Source of the DNA: a virus
IMG/VR virus record: IMGVR_UViG_3300035183_001064
Span: 1 to 53,321 of that record
Length of the DNA: 53,321 nucleotides
Direction: 5' to 3' (one strand)
The notes under the pieces were generated by a model. That model was not told the origin of the DNA. It did not search any database and was given only the letters and a program-made list of their open reading frames with translations. A program made the position numbers and the translations under genes. Shown one piece after another: positions 29,313 to 38,784 of the stretch (position 1 is its first letter; each line of letters starts with the position of its first letter).

Positions 29313-32297
29313 CTACCACCTGTAAACGGAAATGGGGCCGGGGTCTATGGTCGTGGTCGAATTGGCATTCCAGAAGCGTGTGTACAACGTAGTGGTCGAT
29401 ATGCCCGAAACGCCGCCTAAAATCCAAATCTGTTGGGTGTTATAGCCCGCTGTAGCAATCACGGTATCAGCCACACCGTTAGTAAACGATTGTTGTTGGA
29501 TGGAGTTCGGTAAGATTGCTGGGGGGTCCACGGTATCTGCATTGATGACCTGACGCTTGGGCGAAGTGATGCCCCGGTCGTCCACTTTCGGCGTCGTAAC
29601 GTTTTTGTCTTCAAGACCCCCCGTTCTGACGGTATAGTCGGCTGCAACATTCTTCCACGCACTGACTTGCTGGAGCGGGCCGGTTTCCATCCCTTTGGCC
29701 GTATTGCGATAGGTCGCAATGCCGTAGCTCACGACAGAACCAGCCGCCAGGGACCATTCAAACGTGAGAGCGCGACTGGCGATGTCAAGCTTCATTTGGT
29801 GCTCATTGGGTGTGGCGGTGTTTGCCGCCTGGTAGTAGAGAATAAAACCATCTGCCAGTTTGTTGTCCCCGGTAAGCGCCGGTTGTGTATACGCCCAGGT
29901 CAGGCGGTGTGTACGGTTGCCCGTAGCAATGGTGGTGTTGGTAATGCCCAAAGACGTCGGGTTATTGGTCGGAACGCCCGGAACCCGTGTTGGATGCCAG
30001 CCAATCCCCTGTAATGCGATAATATCCGCGTCCTGTGTTTGAAAAGCCAGCTCCGCCCGCGCCGCCGGATCATTGGCAATTTTTCCGGCATACCGCTCCA
30101 GGCCGTTGCCCTCACCACAGTCTATTTTCCCAACAAGCACGTAGGCCGACGCAGACTGCACAACGCTGTTCAGCAGCGTGCGCGTCGCGCCCCAATAGGT
30201 CAGCGCGTCAACCAGCCCATTGAGCGAAAGGTTGGGTAGTGGATCTCTGAGGGTGTACAACAGCAGCGCAAGATTATTGAGGGCAGCGCCGGCCCGCAGG
30301 GCTGTGACAGCAGTGTTCAGCACCATCGCCAGGGATGCCGTGCCCCGCAGGCCATTTATCCAATATGCTACGTCCCCTGTTTGCAGCCAGCCCCTGGCGT
30401 ACTCCTGAAAATGCCATACAGCGGAGTTTGCCGATAGTTGATACAGCGTTAAATCGGGATATTCCGTTGTGGGCACGGCAAAGCCGCCTGCCGGGCGCAA
30501 TGTTGCGCTACTCACAATGAGTTCGTCAACGGTCAGTGTGCCCTCAAATTGCCCGCTTGACGGATCATTACTATAGCCCACCACTATGGCCAGCCCCGCA
30601 GTTGCATGCGCCGTAATGTTAGGCAACGTTCCGCCTGAAGCGGTCGCTCCCACATGCACTCCATCTACATACAGGTGCAATTCGTTATCCGATTCGATTT
30701 GGACACAGACGTGCCGCCATACACCATCCCGCACGTCAGTGGAGGATGCTGGAGTTGACCAACGAGTCCCGGCGGCGTCGCGCGCGCGTCCCTGTAGCCT
30801 GCCTGCACTTGTCAGACTCAGTACGGCGGTGTCTGCAAGGGATCCAAAGTCATCGAGACCAACAATTGCGCGCCCGGCTGTCGCGCCTGGGGCAATGTTG
30901 ATCCACAAATCCACCGCCTTGAGGTGCTGGTACCGCGTGGAAGTTGCAGCCGTGGCCAGGTATGCTGTTTGTCCTGCTGTTGCAGTAATCTGCGCACCGC
31001 GACCAAACTTGCCGTTTGCCGTCGTAATTACCGATCCACCAGACGCCTCAACGGACCCCATACGGTCCGCGTCGTCCACTGTTTGCGAAGTCTGTACGCT
31101 TTCAAAGGTGTGGGCATAGACGGCGCTCTTTGTACCAAGGTCATACAGCAGGACATTCAAGGTTTTGTAGATTACCCCCGCCGTATACGTGAATCTGGAG
31201 TCCGCTGCTGGCCAGCTTAATGGCGCACCATCTTTGGTCATGCCAAAACCAAGTGTGTTGGTGGCATGTTCGCCTGTGGAGACAATGGTAAAATTGTGCT
31301 GCTCTTTCCCCCACACAGTCCCCACATAGTTTGGGGTTCCCAAAGACACATTGTCCCAGTCGGGAGCACTGGTGGATCCGACAATGGCGCCAATTTCCGT
31401 GGCGTTGTCCGTGCGCCGATGCGCCGCCACTCCAAACGTAAGCCCCACGTTTGAGGGCAGACCCCGCAGGGTGAATGCATACGTTAGCGGTCCATCAGTT
31501 GCACGCGCAGACATTCCGAAATGGGGATCGGAGAGGGCGGGCGTTCCAGAACCCGTTTTCCACCACACGAAAAACCCGTCTGCCTTTTTCGCCCCTTGCG
31601 TGTATGACCATGTCAAGGTGAAATCGGCAGAACCGTCATCGCGGCCCACAACGGAAAAGCCCGAAGGGCTGATAGACGCTGTGGGTGCTCCCGTAGACCG
31701 GTAGTTTACCGTGCCGTCGAAACTGGTTTTTCCGTCCGCCGCATTTGCCACGACGGTGGCGGCGGGCGTACCGCCAATGCGTGCGGTGTAATCACCCGTC
31801 GCAGAAATGTCCGCCCAATCTGGCGTACTTGTGGGAGCCACGACGTTGCCCGCCACATACGACCCGGCAATGGAGCTTTTCCTTGCTGCGGCAATGGCAA
31901 ATCGATAGTTGCTGTTCGGGTTCCACCCCTGAAAGGTAAAGGCCGTGGCCGTGGCCAGCACTGCTACCGCTTTGTCGGCTGTCGTTGGGGCGCTCAACGG
32001 TGCGGAACCCTCTTTCCATAGCAGGATAAACACATCCGCCGGAAGCGCCCCCTGCGTGTAGTCCCATGTGAGCGTAACGTTGAATGACCCGTCTGCGTTG
32101 ATCGTGACGCTCAGTCCTGTGGGGACTGGCTGGTTTGTGGGCGCTAACCCCGTACTGTCCACCGCACCGTGTGCAAACAGCACGTCAAGATCGGTCACAA
32201 GGTGGATGAATTGCTGAGCCAGCCCCTGCAACGCAACGTCAGTTGCCCACGATCCGGTCGGGCTCAGTGGAATTGCCGTGCTGGTGACGCGAGGCAT
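29313..32297 (-). CDS. tail fibre / receptor-binding protein with FN3-like and LamG-like domains
   Basis: A 994-residue protein. At least three fibronectin-III-like repeats with the pattern P..L.VT...DGS..VTLTWDYTQG share a conserved WxYTQGA core near residues ~55, ~220 and ~815. Residues ~440-600 form a concanavalin/LamG-like domain (VDLWINIAPGATAG, WRHVCVQIESDNELHLYVDG). C-terminal segment is beta-rich. Carbohydrate or surface binding at the host is the natural role. Follows the nozzle gene with a 1-nt gap. Confidence 0.75.
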   Translation of the reverse strand: MPRVTSTAIPLSPTGSWATDVALQGLAQQFIHLVTDLDVLFAHGAVDSTGLAPTNQPVPTGLSVTINADGSFNVTLTWDYTQGALPADVFILLWKEGSAPLSAPTTADKAVAVLATATAFTFQGWNPNSNYRFAIAAARKSSIAGSYVAGNVVAPTSTPDWADISATGDYTARIGGTPAATVVANAADGKTSFDGTVNYRSTGAPTASISPSGFSVVGRDDGSADFTLTWSYTQGAKKADGFFVWWKTGSGTPALSDPHFGMSARATDGPLTYAFTLRGLPSNVGLTFGVAAHRRTDNATEIGAIVGSTSAPDWDNVSLGTPNYVGTVWGKEQHNFTIVSTGEHATNTLGFGMTKDGAPLSWPAADSRFTYTAGVIYKTLNVLLYDLGTKSAVYAHTFESVQTSQTVDDADRMGSVEASGGSVITTANGKFGRGAQITATAGQTAYLATAATSTRYQHLKAVDLWINIAPGATAGRAIVGLDDFGSLADTAVLSLTSAGRLQGRARDAAGTRWSTPASSTDVRDGVWRHVCVQIESDNELHLYVDGVHVGATASGGTLPNITAHATAGLAIVVGYSNDPSSGQFEGTLTVDELIVSSATLRPAGGFAVPTTEYPDLTLYQLSANSAVWHFQEYARGWLQTGDVAYWINGLRGTASLAMVLNTAVTALRAGAALNNLALLLYTLRDPLPNLSLNGLVDALTYWGATRTLLNSVVQSASAYVLVGKIDCGEGNGLERYAGKIANDPAARAELAFQTQDADIIALQGIGWHPTRVPGVPTNNPTSLGITNTTIATGNRTHRLTWAYTQPALTGDNKLADGFILYYQAANTATPNEHQMKLDIASRALTFEWSLAAGSVVSYGIATYRNTAKGMETGPLQQVSAWKNVAADYTVRTGGLEDKNVTTPKVDDRGITSPKRQVINADTVDPPAILPNSIQQQSFTNGVADTVIATAGYNTQQIWILGGVSGISTTTLYTRFWNANSTTTIDPGPISVYRW

Positions 32298-32298
32298 A

Positions 32299-33822
32299 TC
32301 AGGTCCACAGCCTCCAACCGTGTGCGCGTGTGGTTACACTAATGCGGTGGATTTCGCTTTCCCCAGCATTACCCGTCCATGAGAGGCGGACGGACCAGGT
32401 AGAACCTGTCGCACTCCAGTCGTTAATGAGCATGCGCGCCGTTTGGATGGCGTTGCTGCCCAGAGTTGAGCCAAGGGCAAAGGGCGTGACATTGTCAACG
32501 GCGCTGCCATCGTAGCGAATCCCCACCGTAAGGGGCACTTTCCCATAGTATTCCACTTCAATTTCGTGGACGCGCCCTTTGCGGGACGCGCCCTGGGCAA
32601 TGGGAAGAAAGGGCGTCTGGATGGTGTGCGTAATGGCCGCGCCCAGGTCGGTCGTTCCGTCATCAAACTGGACCAAAAAACCCTTATCCGCACCGTTGCG
32701 AACGCCGCCCACCAGGGATCCCGTGTCGCCTACGCCGGTGAAGGCCGTTGCCGCCGAGATTTCGGCCCCGGTATATCTCGCCCACAAGGCTCCACTGCCA
32801 TCAGGCAACCGGGTCAGTATGTAGGTATTGTCACCGTGACCAAACCAAAACTGCTGGCGTCGCGGATAGTACACGCCCCGGTGGGCGAATACGCCCTGCG
32901 ATGCAAAATCTAATGTGGGATTGCCCAGAAGCGGCGTGAAAAACTGGCGTAACGGGCCGGTAAGATCCTGTGTGAGGAGCTGGTCCGGCGTCCATAGGCG
33001 AATGCCTTCCACGGAAACGAGGATGATGCCCCACGGTGTGGATACGACGCTCAAAGGAAACTGCGACCCTACCTCAGCCACCCGCGCCTTCAGCCCCGGC
33101 GTGATCGGCGTGCCCGTGCACGTCCACACACTCCCATCACGGATGACAACAAGGCGATCCTGCAAAGAGACCACACCCCGAATGTTCCCGCCTTCGGGGT
33201 CATCAAACAAAAAGACGTTTGTGCCTTGTACCGAGCTTTCGTTGGACGGATCACTCAGGTACACAAACCTGTTTATATCCGCCTGCACCGTACTGACCAG
33301 GCGCGAAGCGTACACCGCCACATACGGCCCGTTGGTCTGTATGGGTGTTTGCGTAACTGCCGTTACAACACCGTTATATGCGTAGAGGCCGTTGGCCCCA
33401 TTTGCCATAAACGTGCGGTCTCGATCCGCCCAATTCACGAAAAACCAGTCAGCCCCCACCTGCGCATTAAACGCGCCAGTGGGCTGACTAAACGCCCCAC
33501 CCCCGACCGAATGATAGAGCACCCGCCGCGACGCCGTGGCGTTTCTCACCCATACCAGCGTGGCGTTCGATCCGGTCCGAGGGTAATGCCGCCATACGTC
33601 ACTTATTGTGAGGTCGGCCCCCCCTCCAATGATGGTGTTAAAATTGGCAATGCTGGTGCGCCCGCGCCGCGCCCGTATGCGCACGGGCCCCTGGGCATTC
33701 TCCTGAACATACTCAATGTTGTCAGCCACAAGCAGGGCTGTGGGGGGCAGGCCCAACGGCGCGCCTATCGGCGCTTGCCAGCCGTCCCGCCAGTCCGTCA
33801 AGTGCCAACGGAAGTCTGCCAT
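32299..33822 (-). CDS. tail nozzle protein (tail tubular B-like)
   Basis: A 507-residue beta-rich protein with repeated blades (VWRHYPRTGSNATLVWVRN, FFVNWADRDRTFMANGANGLYAYNG, VVSLQDRLVVIRDGSVWTCTG), typical of the beta-propeller nozzle proteins of podoviruses. It closes the tail tube distally. Gene order adaptor-nozzle-fibre supports this. Confidence 0.7.
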   Translation of the reverse strand: MADFRWHLTDWRDGWQAPIGAPLGLPPTALLVADNIEYVQENAQGPVRIRARRGRTSIANFNTIIGGGADLTISDVWRHYPRTGSNATLVWVRNATASRRVLYHSVGGGAFSQPTGAFNAQVGADWFFVNWADRDRTFMANGANGLYAYNGVVTAVTQTPIQTNGPYVAVYASRLVSTVQADINRFVYLSDPSNESSVQGTNVFLFDDPEGGNIRGVVSLQDRLVVIRDGSVWTCTGTPITPGLKARVAEVGSQFPLSVVSTPWGIILVSVEGIRLWTPDQLLTQDLTGPLRQFFTPLLGNPTLDFASQGVFAHRGVYYPRRQQFWFGHGDNTYILTRLPDGSGALWARYTGAEISAATAFTGVGDTGSLVGGVRNGADKGFLVQFDDGTTDLGAAITHTIQTPFLPIAQGASRKGRVHEIEVEYYGKVPLTVGIRYDGSAVDNVTPFALGSTLGSNAIQTARMLINDWSATGSTWSVRLSWTGNAGESEIHRISVTTRAHGWRLWT

Positions 33823-33835
33823 ACTGCCTGCTGGT

Positions 33836-34543
33836 TTACTGGTTGGGCGCTAATTGCGCTGCTTTTGCCAACATTGCGGCTACTTTCCGGGGGCTCATAA
33901 GCCGCTGTTCCGCGCGGGCCTGCATACGCGCTGCGCCGCTCTCATACAGCGCCTGCACCTGGGCCTGATCTTGAATAATACCCTCCGCCTGGTCCGCCGG
34001 AAGATACCGCGCCGCCCAATACAAGCACCCATTCACCAGCGTGTTGAGATCTTCAAAGCGCACTTCTGTTATTTCTGTAGCGCCGCTAATGCTCGTGGGA
34101 GGCGCAAGGTAAAACACCCGCGCACTGGCCGCAGCATTCGCCGCATCGACAGGGGGCCACATTTCCAACTGCGTTTCATTCGGGTAAATGCGCCACATAC
34201 GAGGCCGCCCATATGTCGTGTTGCCCAACTGGGCCGCGTCGAAGGTCTGTTTGTCCACTTGCACCAACACACCATCGGGGTACCCCCAAGCGGGCACAAG
34301 CAGGGCTTGCACGCGATATGGGTAGTGTGGAGCGGCCAACCCGGTAATGGTGCGTGTGTTGTACTGATACACACCCGCAGCACCCAACGTAAACGTTGCC
34401 TCCTTGGATAAGGCGGATATCGCGCCGCGCGACGCCAGATCAGCCAGCACAAAATCGAACATCTCCCCCACAATGGTGTTCAGTGTAGAGGAAATACTGG
34501 TCAACCGCCGACCCACCTGCTGAATAATGTCGTCTTTCGTCAC
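33836..34543 (-). CDS. head-tail adaptor (tail tubular A-like)
   Basis: A 235-residue protein with the layout of gp11/P22 gp4-like adaptors: N-terminal helices (IIQQVGRRLTSISSTLNTIVGEMFDFVLADLA), a beta domain with GRPRMWRIYPNETQLEMWPP, and C-terminal helices. GTG start overlapping the stop of the small gene 34540-34647; GAGGAGG is within that gene. Confidence 0.7.
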   Translation of the reverse strand: MTKDDIIQQVGRRLTSISSTLNTIVGEMFDFVLADLASRGAISALSKEATFTLGAAGVYQYNTRTITGLAAPHYPYRVQALLVPAWGYPDGVLVQVDKQTFDAAQLGNTTYGRPRMWRIYPNETQLEMWPPVDAANAAASARVFYLAPPTSISGATEITEVRFEDLNTLVNGCLYWAARYLPADQAEGIIQDQAQVQALYESGAARMQARAEQRLMSPRKVAAMLAKAAQLAPNQ

Positions 34544-34647
34544 GCGATAACCTCCTCACCGCTCAGGGCAGGCAGATCGTTCTGCGCGGATGGCCCCACG
34601 ATACGGCTGATGCGCTCGCGCTTCTGGCGGTGCTGCATGGCGGTCAT
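34540..34647 (-). CDS. 35-residue coupled peptide
   Basis: A short ORF (MTAMQHRQKRERISRIVGPS...) joined at both ends: its ATG overlaps the upstream stop (ATGA) and its TGA overlaps the GTG of the adaptor gene. It carries the SD GAGGAGG for the adaptor. Basic N terminus. May be a true peptide or just a coupling leader. Confidence 0.55.
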   Translation of the reverse strand: MTAMQHRQKRERISRIVGPSAQNDLPALSGEEVIA

Positions 34648-35165
34648 ACGGCTTCCCGTGTTGCTGCGGGCGCTCGTGGTTCCCCCAGCCCACTCACTGG
34701 TGGGGGCGCAGACGAGTGAGCCGCAGTAAGCAACTCCGTGTGTATGCGTTGCACCCGCTGAATATACACACGGGTTTCAGCCGGGATTTGTGCGGTCCAG
34801 TCCGCCTGTGTCATATTTTCCTTTTTCAAAAGCTTAAGGACGTTCCCAACGCCCCAATTATACGCGGCCAGGGCATACTCAATCGCTCCGGTGCGCTCCA
34901 ATAACCACGTCATGTAATGCGCCTGTAGCATAATTGCGTGCTCTGGATTACGCACGTCCGCGTTGGGCAGCGCCAGCCGGTTAGCCCATTCCGCCCATGT
35001 AGCGTCCGTAAACTGGGCCAGGCCCTTTGCGCCCGTCCACGATGTTGCTTGCGGGTCAAGCCCGCTTTCCACATACGCCTGCGCTTTAAGCCATTGCCAG
35101 TCGAGCGGAAACTTTCCGTTCTGAGCGTAGTACTGGAAAAGGGAATCGTATCGGGACGATATCAT
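34644..35165 (-). CDS. SLT-type lytic transglycosylase
   Basis: A 173-residue muramidase-fold enzyme: catalytic Glu E33 in YVESGLDP, then TGAKGLAQFTDATW, AIMLQAHYMTWLL and ALAAYNWGVGNV, all hallmarks of soluble lytic transglycosylase domains. It cleaves peptidoglycan glycan strands. Lying between two adaptor genes and without a signal peptide, it is more likely virion-borne for DNA entry than the lysis endolysin, though it may serve both. Confidence 0.85.
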   Translation of the reverse strand: MISSRYDSLFQYYAQNGKFPLDWQWLKAQAYVESGLDPQATSWTGAKGLAQFTDATWAEWANRLALPNADVRNPEHAIMLQAHYMTWLLERTGAIEYALAAYNWGVGNVLKLLKKENMTQADWTAQIPAETRVYIQRVQRIHTELLTAAHSSAPPPVSGLGEPRAPAATREAV

Positions 35166-35899
35166 CGGAGATTAAGCCTGTCTCGTGGGGCGTGCGCATC
35201 GCGCCGAGGCATCACGAAAATGCGTTTTGGCAACGCATCTATTTTGGCGCGTCGCACCAGCCGAAAAAGTTCCTTGTCCGCCTTCGTTGTGGGGTTGAGA
35301 AGCGGCTCTTCTGTGACCATCCACCGCATGGCGTTTGTCTCTTGCCCCGGCACATCTTCCAGCAGTAGCCCCGCAGCCGCCCAGATGATGTATTGCGCCG
35401 CATTTTCCGTAAACCAGTTGGTATCGGCATTCCCGGCCAGATCCGGCAAATACGCCCAATACAAAATCTTCACGCGGTAGTTCCCATCCGCCCAGTCACT
35501 GGCCCCATCGGGCGTGGGATACACTTTAAAGCTGGTCGGCAACTCCAAAATGACCTTTGGCTGTCCAACAATGCGGGTGTCCTCTTTGTACCGCCGTAAC
35601 ACATCCTGCTCAGTCCACCACGCATCAAACAGCTCTGTATGCTCGTTGCCGGTAAAATGCACCAGATACGGATTTCCCCGCACGCTCTTGAACCGCGCAG
35701 GTTTGTTGCCCAATGCGGTGTTCCCCTGCGTTGTCGTCAACTGTATACTCGCCTCCATACAGGGAAAATTGTACACCTGCTGGGCAATGTACACAGCGCG
35801 ATTCACGCAGGAACCGGCGTTCCTGGTCAAAAATGCATCATCCACCAGGTACGGACCCGCCTTCGACAGCACCGCCTCTACAAGGGCCCCGTAGGTCAT
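35162..35899 (-). CDS. head-tail adaptor protein
   Basis: A 245-residue protein similar in layout to the 33836 product: N-terminal helices (VEAVLSKAG...NRAVYIAQQVYNFP), a beta domain with VILELPTSFKVYPTPDG, and a C-terminal helix (AAAGLLLEDVPGQETNAMRW). Probably the adaptor that contacts the portal. Stop overlaps the next ATG (ATGA). Confidence 0.65.
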   Translation of the reverse strand: MTYGALVEAVLSKAGPYLVDDAFLTRNAGSCVNRAVYIAQQVYNFPCMEASIQLTTTQGNTALGNKPARFKSVRGNPYLVHFTGNEHTELFDAWWTEQDVLRRYKEDTRIVGQPKVILELPTSFKVYPTPDGASDWADGNYRVKILYWAYLPDLAGNADTNWFTENAAQYIIWAAAGLLLEDVPGQETNAMRWMVTEEPLLNPTTKADKELFRLVRRAKIDALPKRIFVMPRRDAHAPRDRLNLR

Positions 35900-35902
35900 G
35901 CA

Positions 35903-36517
35903 CTAGTCCTCGTCAACAAGGCCATCTAAGGCACCGGCATCCTCCCCATCGACGGCATCCGCAATGTCTTCAACATCCAGCGTAAACTTCCGCGTGGCCC
36001 TGGCTTTTCCCGTGTACCGTTTGGTCTTTGCTGCGGCTTTCGGCTCATCTGGCAGTTCTAATGCCGATCCAGCCTGCATGAACCCGCCAGAATCGCCCGC
36101 ATGAAACGGCCCTACCTGACCCGAAAGACTAACGCTCGATTCGGCGGTGGGCTTCGGAGGCGACACAAGATGGGCATGCAACTGTTCCTGCCCCCGTTCA
36201 AACTCCGCGAGCTTGGCTTTCACCTCGGCCTCAATGCGGGCATTTACTTCAGCATCAATTTTTGCACGCGCCTCAAGCAGCAATTTACTGCGAAGGGCCT
36301 GTTTGCGGCTTTCACTCACATTGAATCCGGCCTCCGCCGCCAACTCCGGGCTTACCGGCTCACCATAAATGTTAAAGTATTCCCCCGGAGAATCCTTATA
36401 CTCCGCAATATACCACCCTTGCGCGTGTTTCCGCATCCGCAGCCCCCGATTCAAATCGAGGGCGTGCTCCCTACGCAGCGGTTTTTGCGCCTGAACCGAT
36501 GTCGGTATTGTCGGCAT
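35903..36517 (-). CDS. hypothetical structural-region protein
   Basis: A 204-residue protein; ATG 36517 is preferred (GGGGTGG upstream). N-terminal ~75 residues contain WYIAEYKDSPGEYFNIYGEPVS; the middle is a long Lys/Glu/Ala helix (ARAKIDAEVNARIEAEVKAK); the C terminus is acidic. Unknown role among capsid/adaptor genes. Confidence 0.6.
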   Translation of the reverse strand: MPTIPTSVQAQKPLRREHALDLNRGLRMRKHAQGWYIAEYKDSPGEYFNIYGEPVSPELAAEAGFNVSESRKQALRSKLLLEARAKIDAEVNARIEAEVKAKLAEFERGQEQLHAHLVSPPKPTAESSVSLSGQVGPFHAGDSGGFMQAGSALELPDEPKAAAKTKRYTGKARATRKFTLDVEDIADAVDGEDAGALDGLVDED

Positions 36518-36519
36518 GA

Positions 36520-36876
36520 TTACCACCCCACAGCCTGGATAACAAGAGTTTGCGCGGCTGGATCCACACCATTCGCCACTTCAGTCCGCACACCACCAGC
36601 CGCGTCATTTGCAGCCACAAACGCATGCAAGGAATTATCGCTGCGTTTCCATGACCACCAATAGTTGCTTGCCCCGCTATCCAGTACCACAAGGCTTTCG
36701 ATTTGCCTGTAAAAACCAAGTTTTGAGAGGCTCAAGGGTACGCCTTCAGCCTGCGTATACGTTTCATTGCCTGCCCCAAAGGTCAACGTGGCAATAACCA
36801 CAGCTCGTTCACCCGTCGCACCCTCAAGGCGGCGTGAGTGCACGTTGTATGTGACGTTGGCGGCTGTAAAAGCCAT
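36520..36876 (-). CDS. small head-associated protein
   Basis: A 118-residue beta-rich protein with AAGGAG before the ATG at 36876. Contains YNVHSRRLEGATGERAVVIA and SNYWWSWKRSDNSLHAFVAA. Follows the coat operon terminator, so its expression may depend on read-through. Possibly a decoration or completion protein. Confidence 0.6.
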   Translation of the reverse strand: MAFTAANVTYNVHSRRLEGATGERAVVIATLTFGAGNETYTQAEGVPLSLSKLGFYRQIESLVVLDSGASNYWWSWKRSDNSLHAFVAANDAAGGVRTEVANGVDPAAQTLVIQAVGW

Positions 36877-36896
36877 AAGCAATACTCCTTACCAAC

Positions 36897-36931
36897 AAAA
36901 AATGGGGTGGTAACGATACGCCACCACCCCA
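36897..36931 (-). terminator. Rho-independent terminator
   Basis: On the - strand TGGGGTGGT pairs with ACCACCCCA (9 bp, 11-nt loop), followed by TTTTTT. It separates the highly expressed coat genes from downstream virion genes. Confidence 0.8.
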
Positions 36932-36967
36932 CAACAATAACACATTTACACCAAGGATGCGAGTAAC

Positions 36968-37408
36968 TTACGCATTATCGGCAACCAGCACGACATTGGC
37001 GTTTCCGGCAGCATCTTTTGCCGCCGTATTGAGGCCCCAACATTGCAACTCCAAAATGACCTGACCCGTAAGTGCGGAGCCTGCCGCCGTTGTGACCGCC
37101 ACCTGAATACGATCCCCCGCGTTCAATATATCGCTCTTGTTGGGCATAAGCGCAGGGTTCAGGTAGATCACGTCGTTGGCTTGGTGCGTTGTTTTTCCCT
37201 GAATGGTGCCGTATCGTGCGGTATCAACCGCTAGGCCATTGAGCTTCCGATGGCATTGCAATCGCAGGCTTGCCGTGGATGTGGCGTCCGGGGTATACCC
37301 CCACCGCACAATCCGCGTAGGCCCCGTGCAAACATGATCGATAAGCACCCCCGTAGCATTGAGGTTTGATGCCGGAGTGCTAAACCGAGTGCGTAAAAAG
37401 TTATACAT
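36968..37408 (-). CDS. minor head / decoration protein
   Basis: A 146-residue beta-rich protein directly downstream of the coat gene, start at 37408 after GAGGGGAGA. Contains DHVCTGPTRIVRWGY and IYLNPALMPNKSDILNAGDRIQVAVTTAAG. Together with the strong terminator after it, its position suggests an abundant capsid-associated protein such as a decoration protein. Confidence 0.65.
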   Translation of the reverse strand: MYNFLRTRFSTPASNLNATGVLIDHVCTGPTRIVRWGYTPDATSTASLRLQCHRKLNGLAVDTARYGTIQGKTTHQANDVIYLNPALMPNKSDILNAGDRIQVAVTTAAGSALTGQVILELQCWGLNTAAKDAAGNANVVLVADNA

Positions 37409-37431
37409 ACGTTTCTCCCCCTCGCCGTTTC

Positions 37432-38358
37432 TTACAGACTGGTGACATGAATAACCCGGGCTAATGCCGCCGTGTCCCACACTAGACCGGCGTCCACTTC
37501 GCCGACCCACCCCACCTCTCGGTGGCGACCAAGATCCGTGGGAATACCAGCCCGCAATTCGGGCGTGAGCACTTCGGCAAGAGCCACGGCATCCGCACCG
37601 AAGAAAACACACTCGCCACAAATGCCGTTCGTGCCAATGGTGTTGTCCAGTGCGTCGAAATGGTTGGTTTCATACAAAAGAAAACCCTCCACATCGGACA
37701 TGGAACCAGTCACAAATGGCTTTGCGGTCGTTGGCGCTTGCCAGGATTTGTATTCGGGGTCATTTTTAATGCCCCGAGCAGGGTTCGTCGTGAGGATGCC
37801 CACATACTTGCCCCCACGAAACTTCGGCACTTTGAGCGTGCCGTGCATATAATCATGGATTTCCCGCAGGTGGGCAATGGTCAGATTTGCAGCCGCTACA
37901 CTGTCAGGCGTACCATCAGTCACAAACTCCCCGGTGGTCGGCGTCAGCGGCGTATACTTTACGGGCGTCAATTTCATGGCTTCAGCAACCATGATGTCCA
38001 TGGTCAAAGACAACTGATCCCGAAGGACTTGCTGAAAAACGTTCGTAATATCGAAGTGTGTCAAATTGATTTCAAACTCGGTCATGGGAATCTTAAAGCC
38101 CCATTCCGCAGTTGGCACACTCACAGTTTGGATAATTGGACGACCGGCAGGCAACTGGTCCAGCTCGCTTACGCGGTTGGCCGGAGGGAGTTTCAGCACG
38201 CGCGTGATGGACACACTCTCACCTTTGCGGCGGCCATACCCCTCCTCGGCGCGGGCAAATGGCAGAAAAATGGTATCGGCAATAGCCTCACGCCGAATGT
38301 TGCTGGACAGTGCGTGATTTCGATAAGCCCCAGTCGCAGCATCATAAATCCACGTCAT
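37432..38358 (-). CDS. major capsid protein (N4-gp56-like)
   Basis: A 308-residue coat protein of the N4-gp56/P22 coat-like HK97 fold group. Supporting stretches: EEGYGRRKGESVSITRVLKLP, TEFEINLTHFDITNVFQQVLRDQL, RGGKYVGILTTNPARGIKNDPEYKSWQ (shortened here to its core KYVGILTTNPARG), and VFFGADAVALAEV. It has its own promoter and a ~115-nt leader; SD AGAAGGAG. The scaffold gene lies upstream as usual. Confidence 0.75.
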   Translation of the reverse strand: MTWIYDAATGAYRNHALSSNIRREAIADTIFLPFARAEEGYGRRKGESVSITRVLKLPPANRVSELDQLPAGRPIIQTVSVPTAEWGFKIPMTEFEINLTHFDITNVFQQVLRDQLSLTMDIMVAEAMKLTPVKYTPLTPTTGEFVTDGTPDSVAAANLTIAHLREIHDYMHGTLKVPKFRGGKYVGILTTNPARGIKNDPEYKSWQAPTTAKPFVTGSMSDVEGFLLYETNHFDALDNTIGTNGICGECVFFGADAVALAEVLTPELRAGIPTDLGRHREVGWVGEVDAGLVWDTAALARVIHVTSL

Positions 38359-38472
38359 ACAGCCACAAACTCCTTCTCTGTAAACTCATGACGCCAACAC
38401 GGTCATGCGCGGGAGGCAAGAATATGCACTGTCTACCCCTCCAGGTAGGGTCAGGCTATATATCCACACCAC

Positions 38473-38502
38473 ATAATATCACTCACTGTGTGTGAGTGTC
38501 AA
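38473..38502 (-). promoter_or_regulatory. coat-gene promoter with operator in the spacer
   Basis: TTGACA (38497-38502) - 18 nt - TATTAT (38473-38478). The spacer is largely an inverted repeat, CACTCAC-TGTGT-GTGAGTG on the + strand (38481-38499), matching the 21-bp repeats at 51.1-51.3 kb. A protein bound there would block RNA polymerase. Confidence 0.7.
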
Positions 38503-38539
38503 GCATGCGTCAAGCCACAGCGCAAAAAATTACAGGGCC

Positions 38540-38701
38540 TTAGCGACGCCCGCTTTTTTTCTTGGTCGAAGCGTTGTGCTTGAAAAACTCCACCTGCTGG
38601 AGCCGCTTCGTGGCCTGCTCTTTTGTGGGGTAGGGGCCGCCAAGGCGTCTTCCCGTTGTTTCCGAGCGCACTTCCCATCCATTTTTGGTTTTGCGTATCA
38701 T
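38540..38701 (-). CDS. small conserved phage protein
   Basis: A 53-residue basic protein (MIRKTKNGWEVRSETTGRRL, then GGPYPTKEQATKRLQQVEFF). The GG(P)Y.TK..A..RL.QVEFFKH pattern is common in tiny phage proteins next to head genes. Its SD (GGGAGGAG) is provided by the 3' end of the structured element at 38705-38771. Confidence 0.75.
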   Translation of the reverse strand: MIRKTKNGWEVRSETTGRRLGGPYPTKEQATKRLQQVEFFKHNASTKKKSGRR

Positions 38702-38704
38702 TTT

Positions 38705-38771
38705 GTGGCTCCTCCCACAGCTAAAGTCGTAGGCTTCTACCGCTTGCGCGGATGCTCTGGGGCTACAGAGC
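38705..38771 (-). ncRNA. omega-RNA-like structured leader element C
   Basis: On the - strand: GCTCTGTAGCCCCAGAGC hairpin, CCGC-GCAA-GCGG hairpin, AGAAGCC, then CCTACG...CTGTGGG, ending GGAGCCAC 3 nt before ATG 38701. Related to the elements at 11042 and 44812. The GGGAGGAG at its end is the SD of the next gene, so folding could control translation. Confidence 0.6.
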
Positions 38772-38784
38772 AAGAATGTGCATT

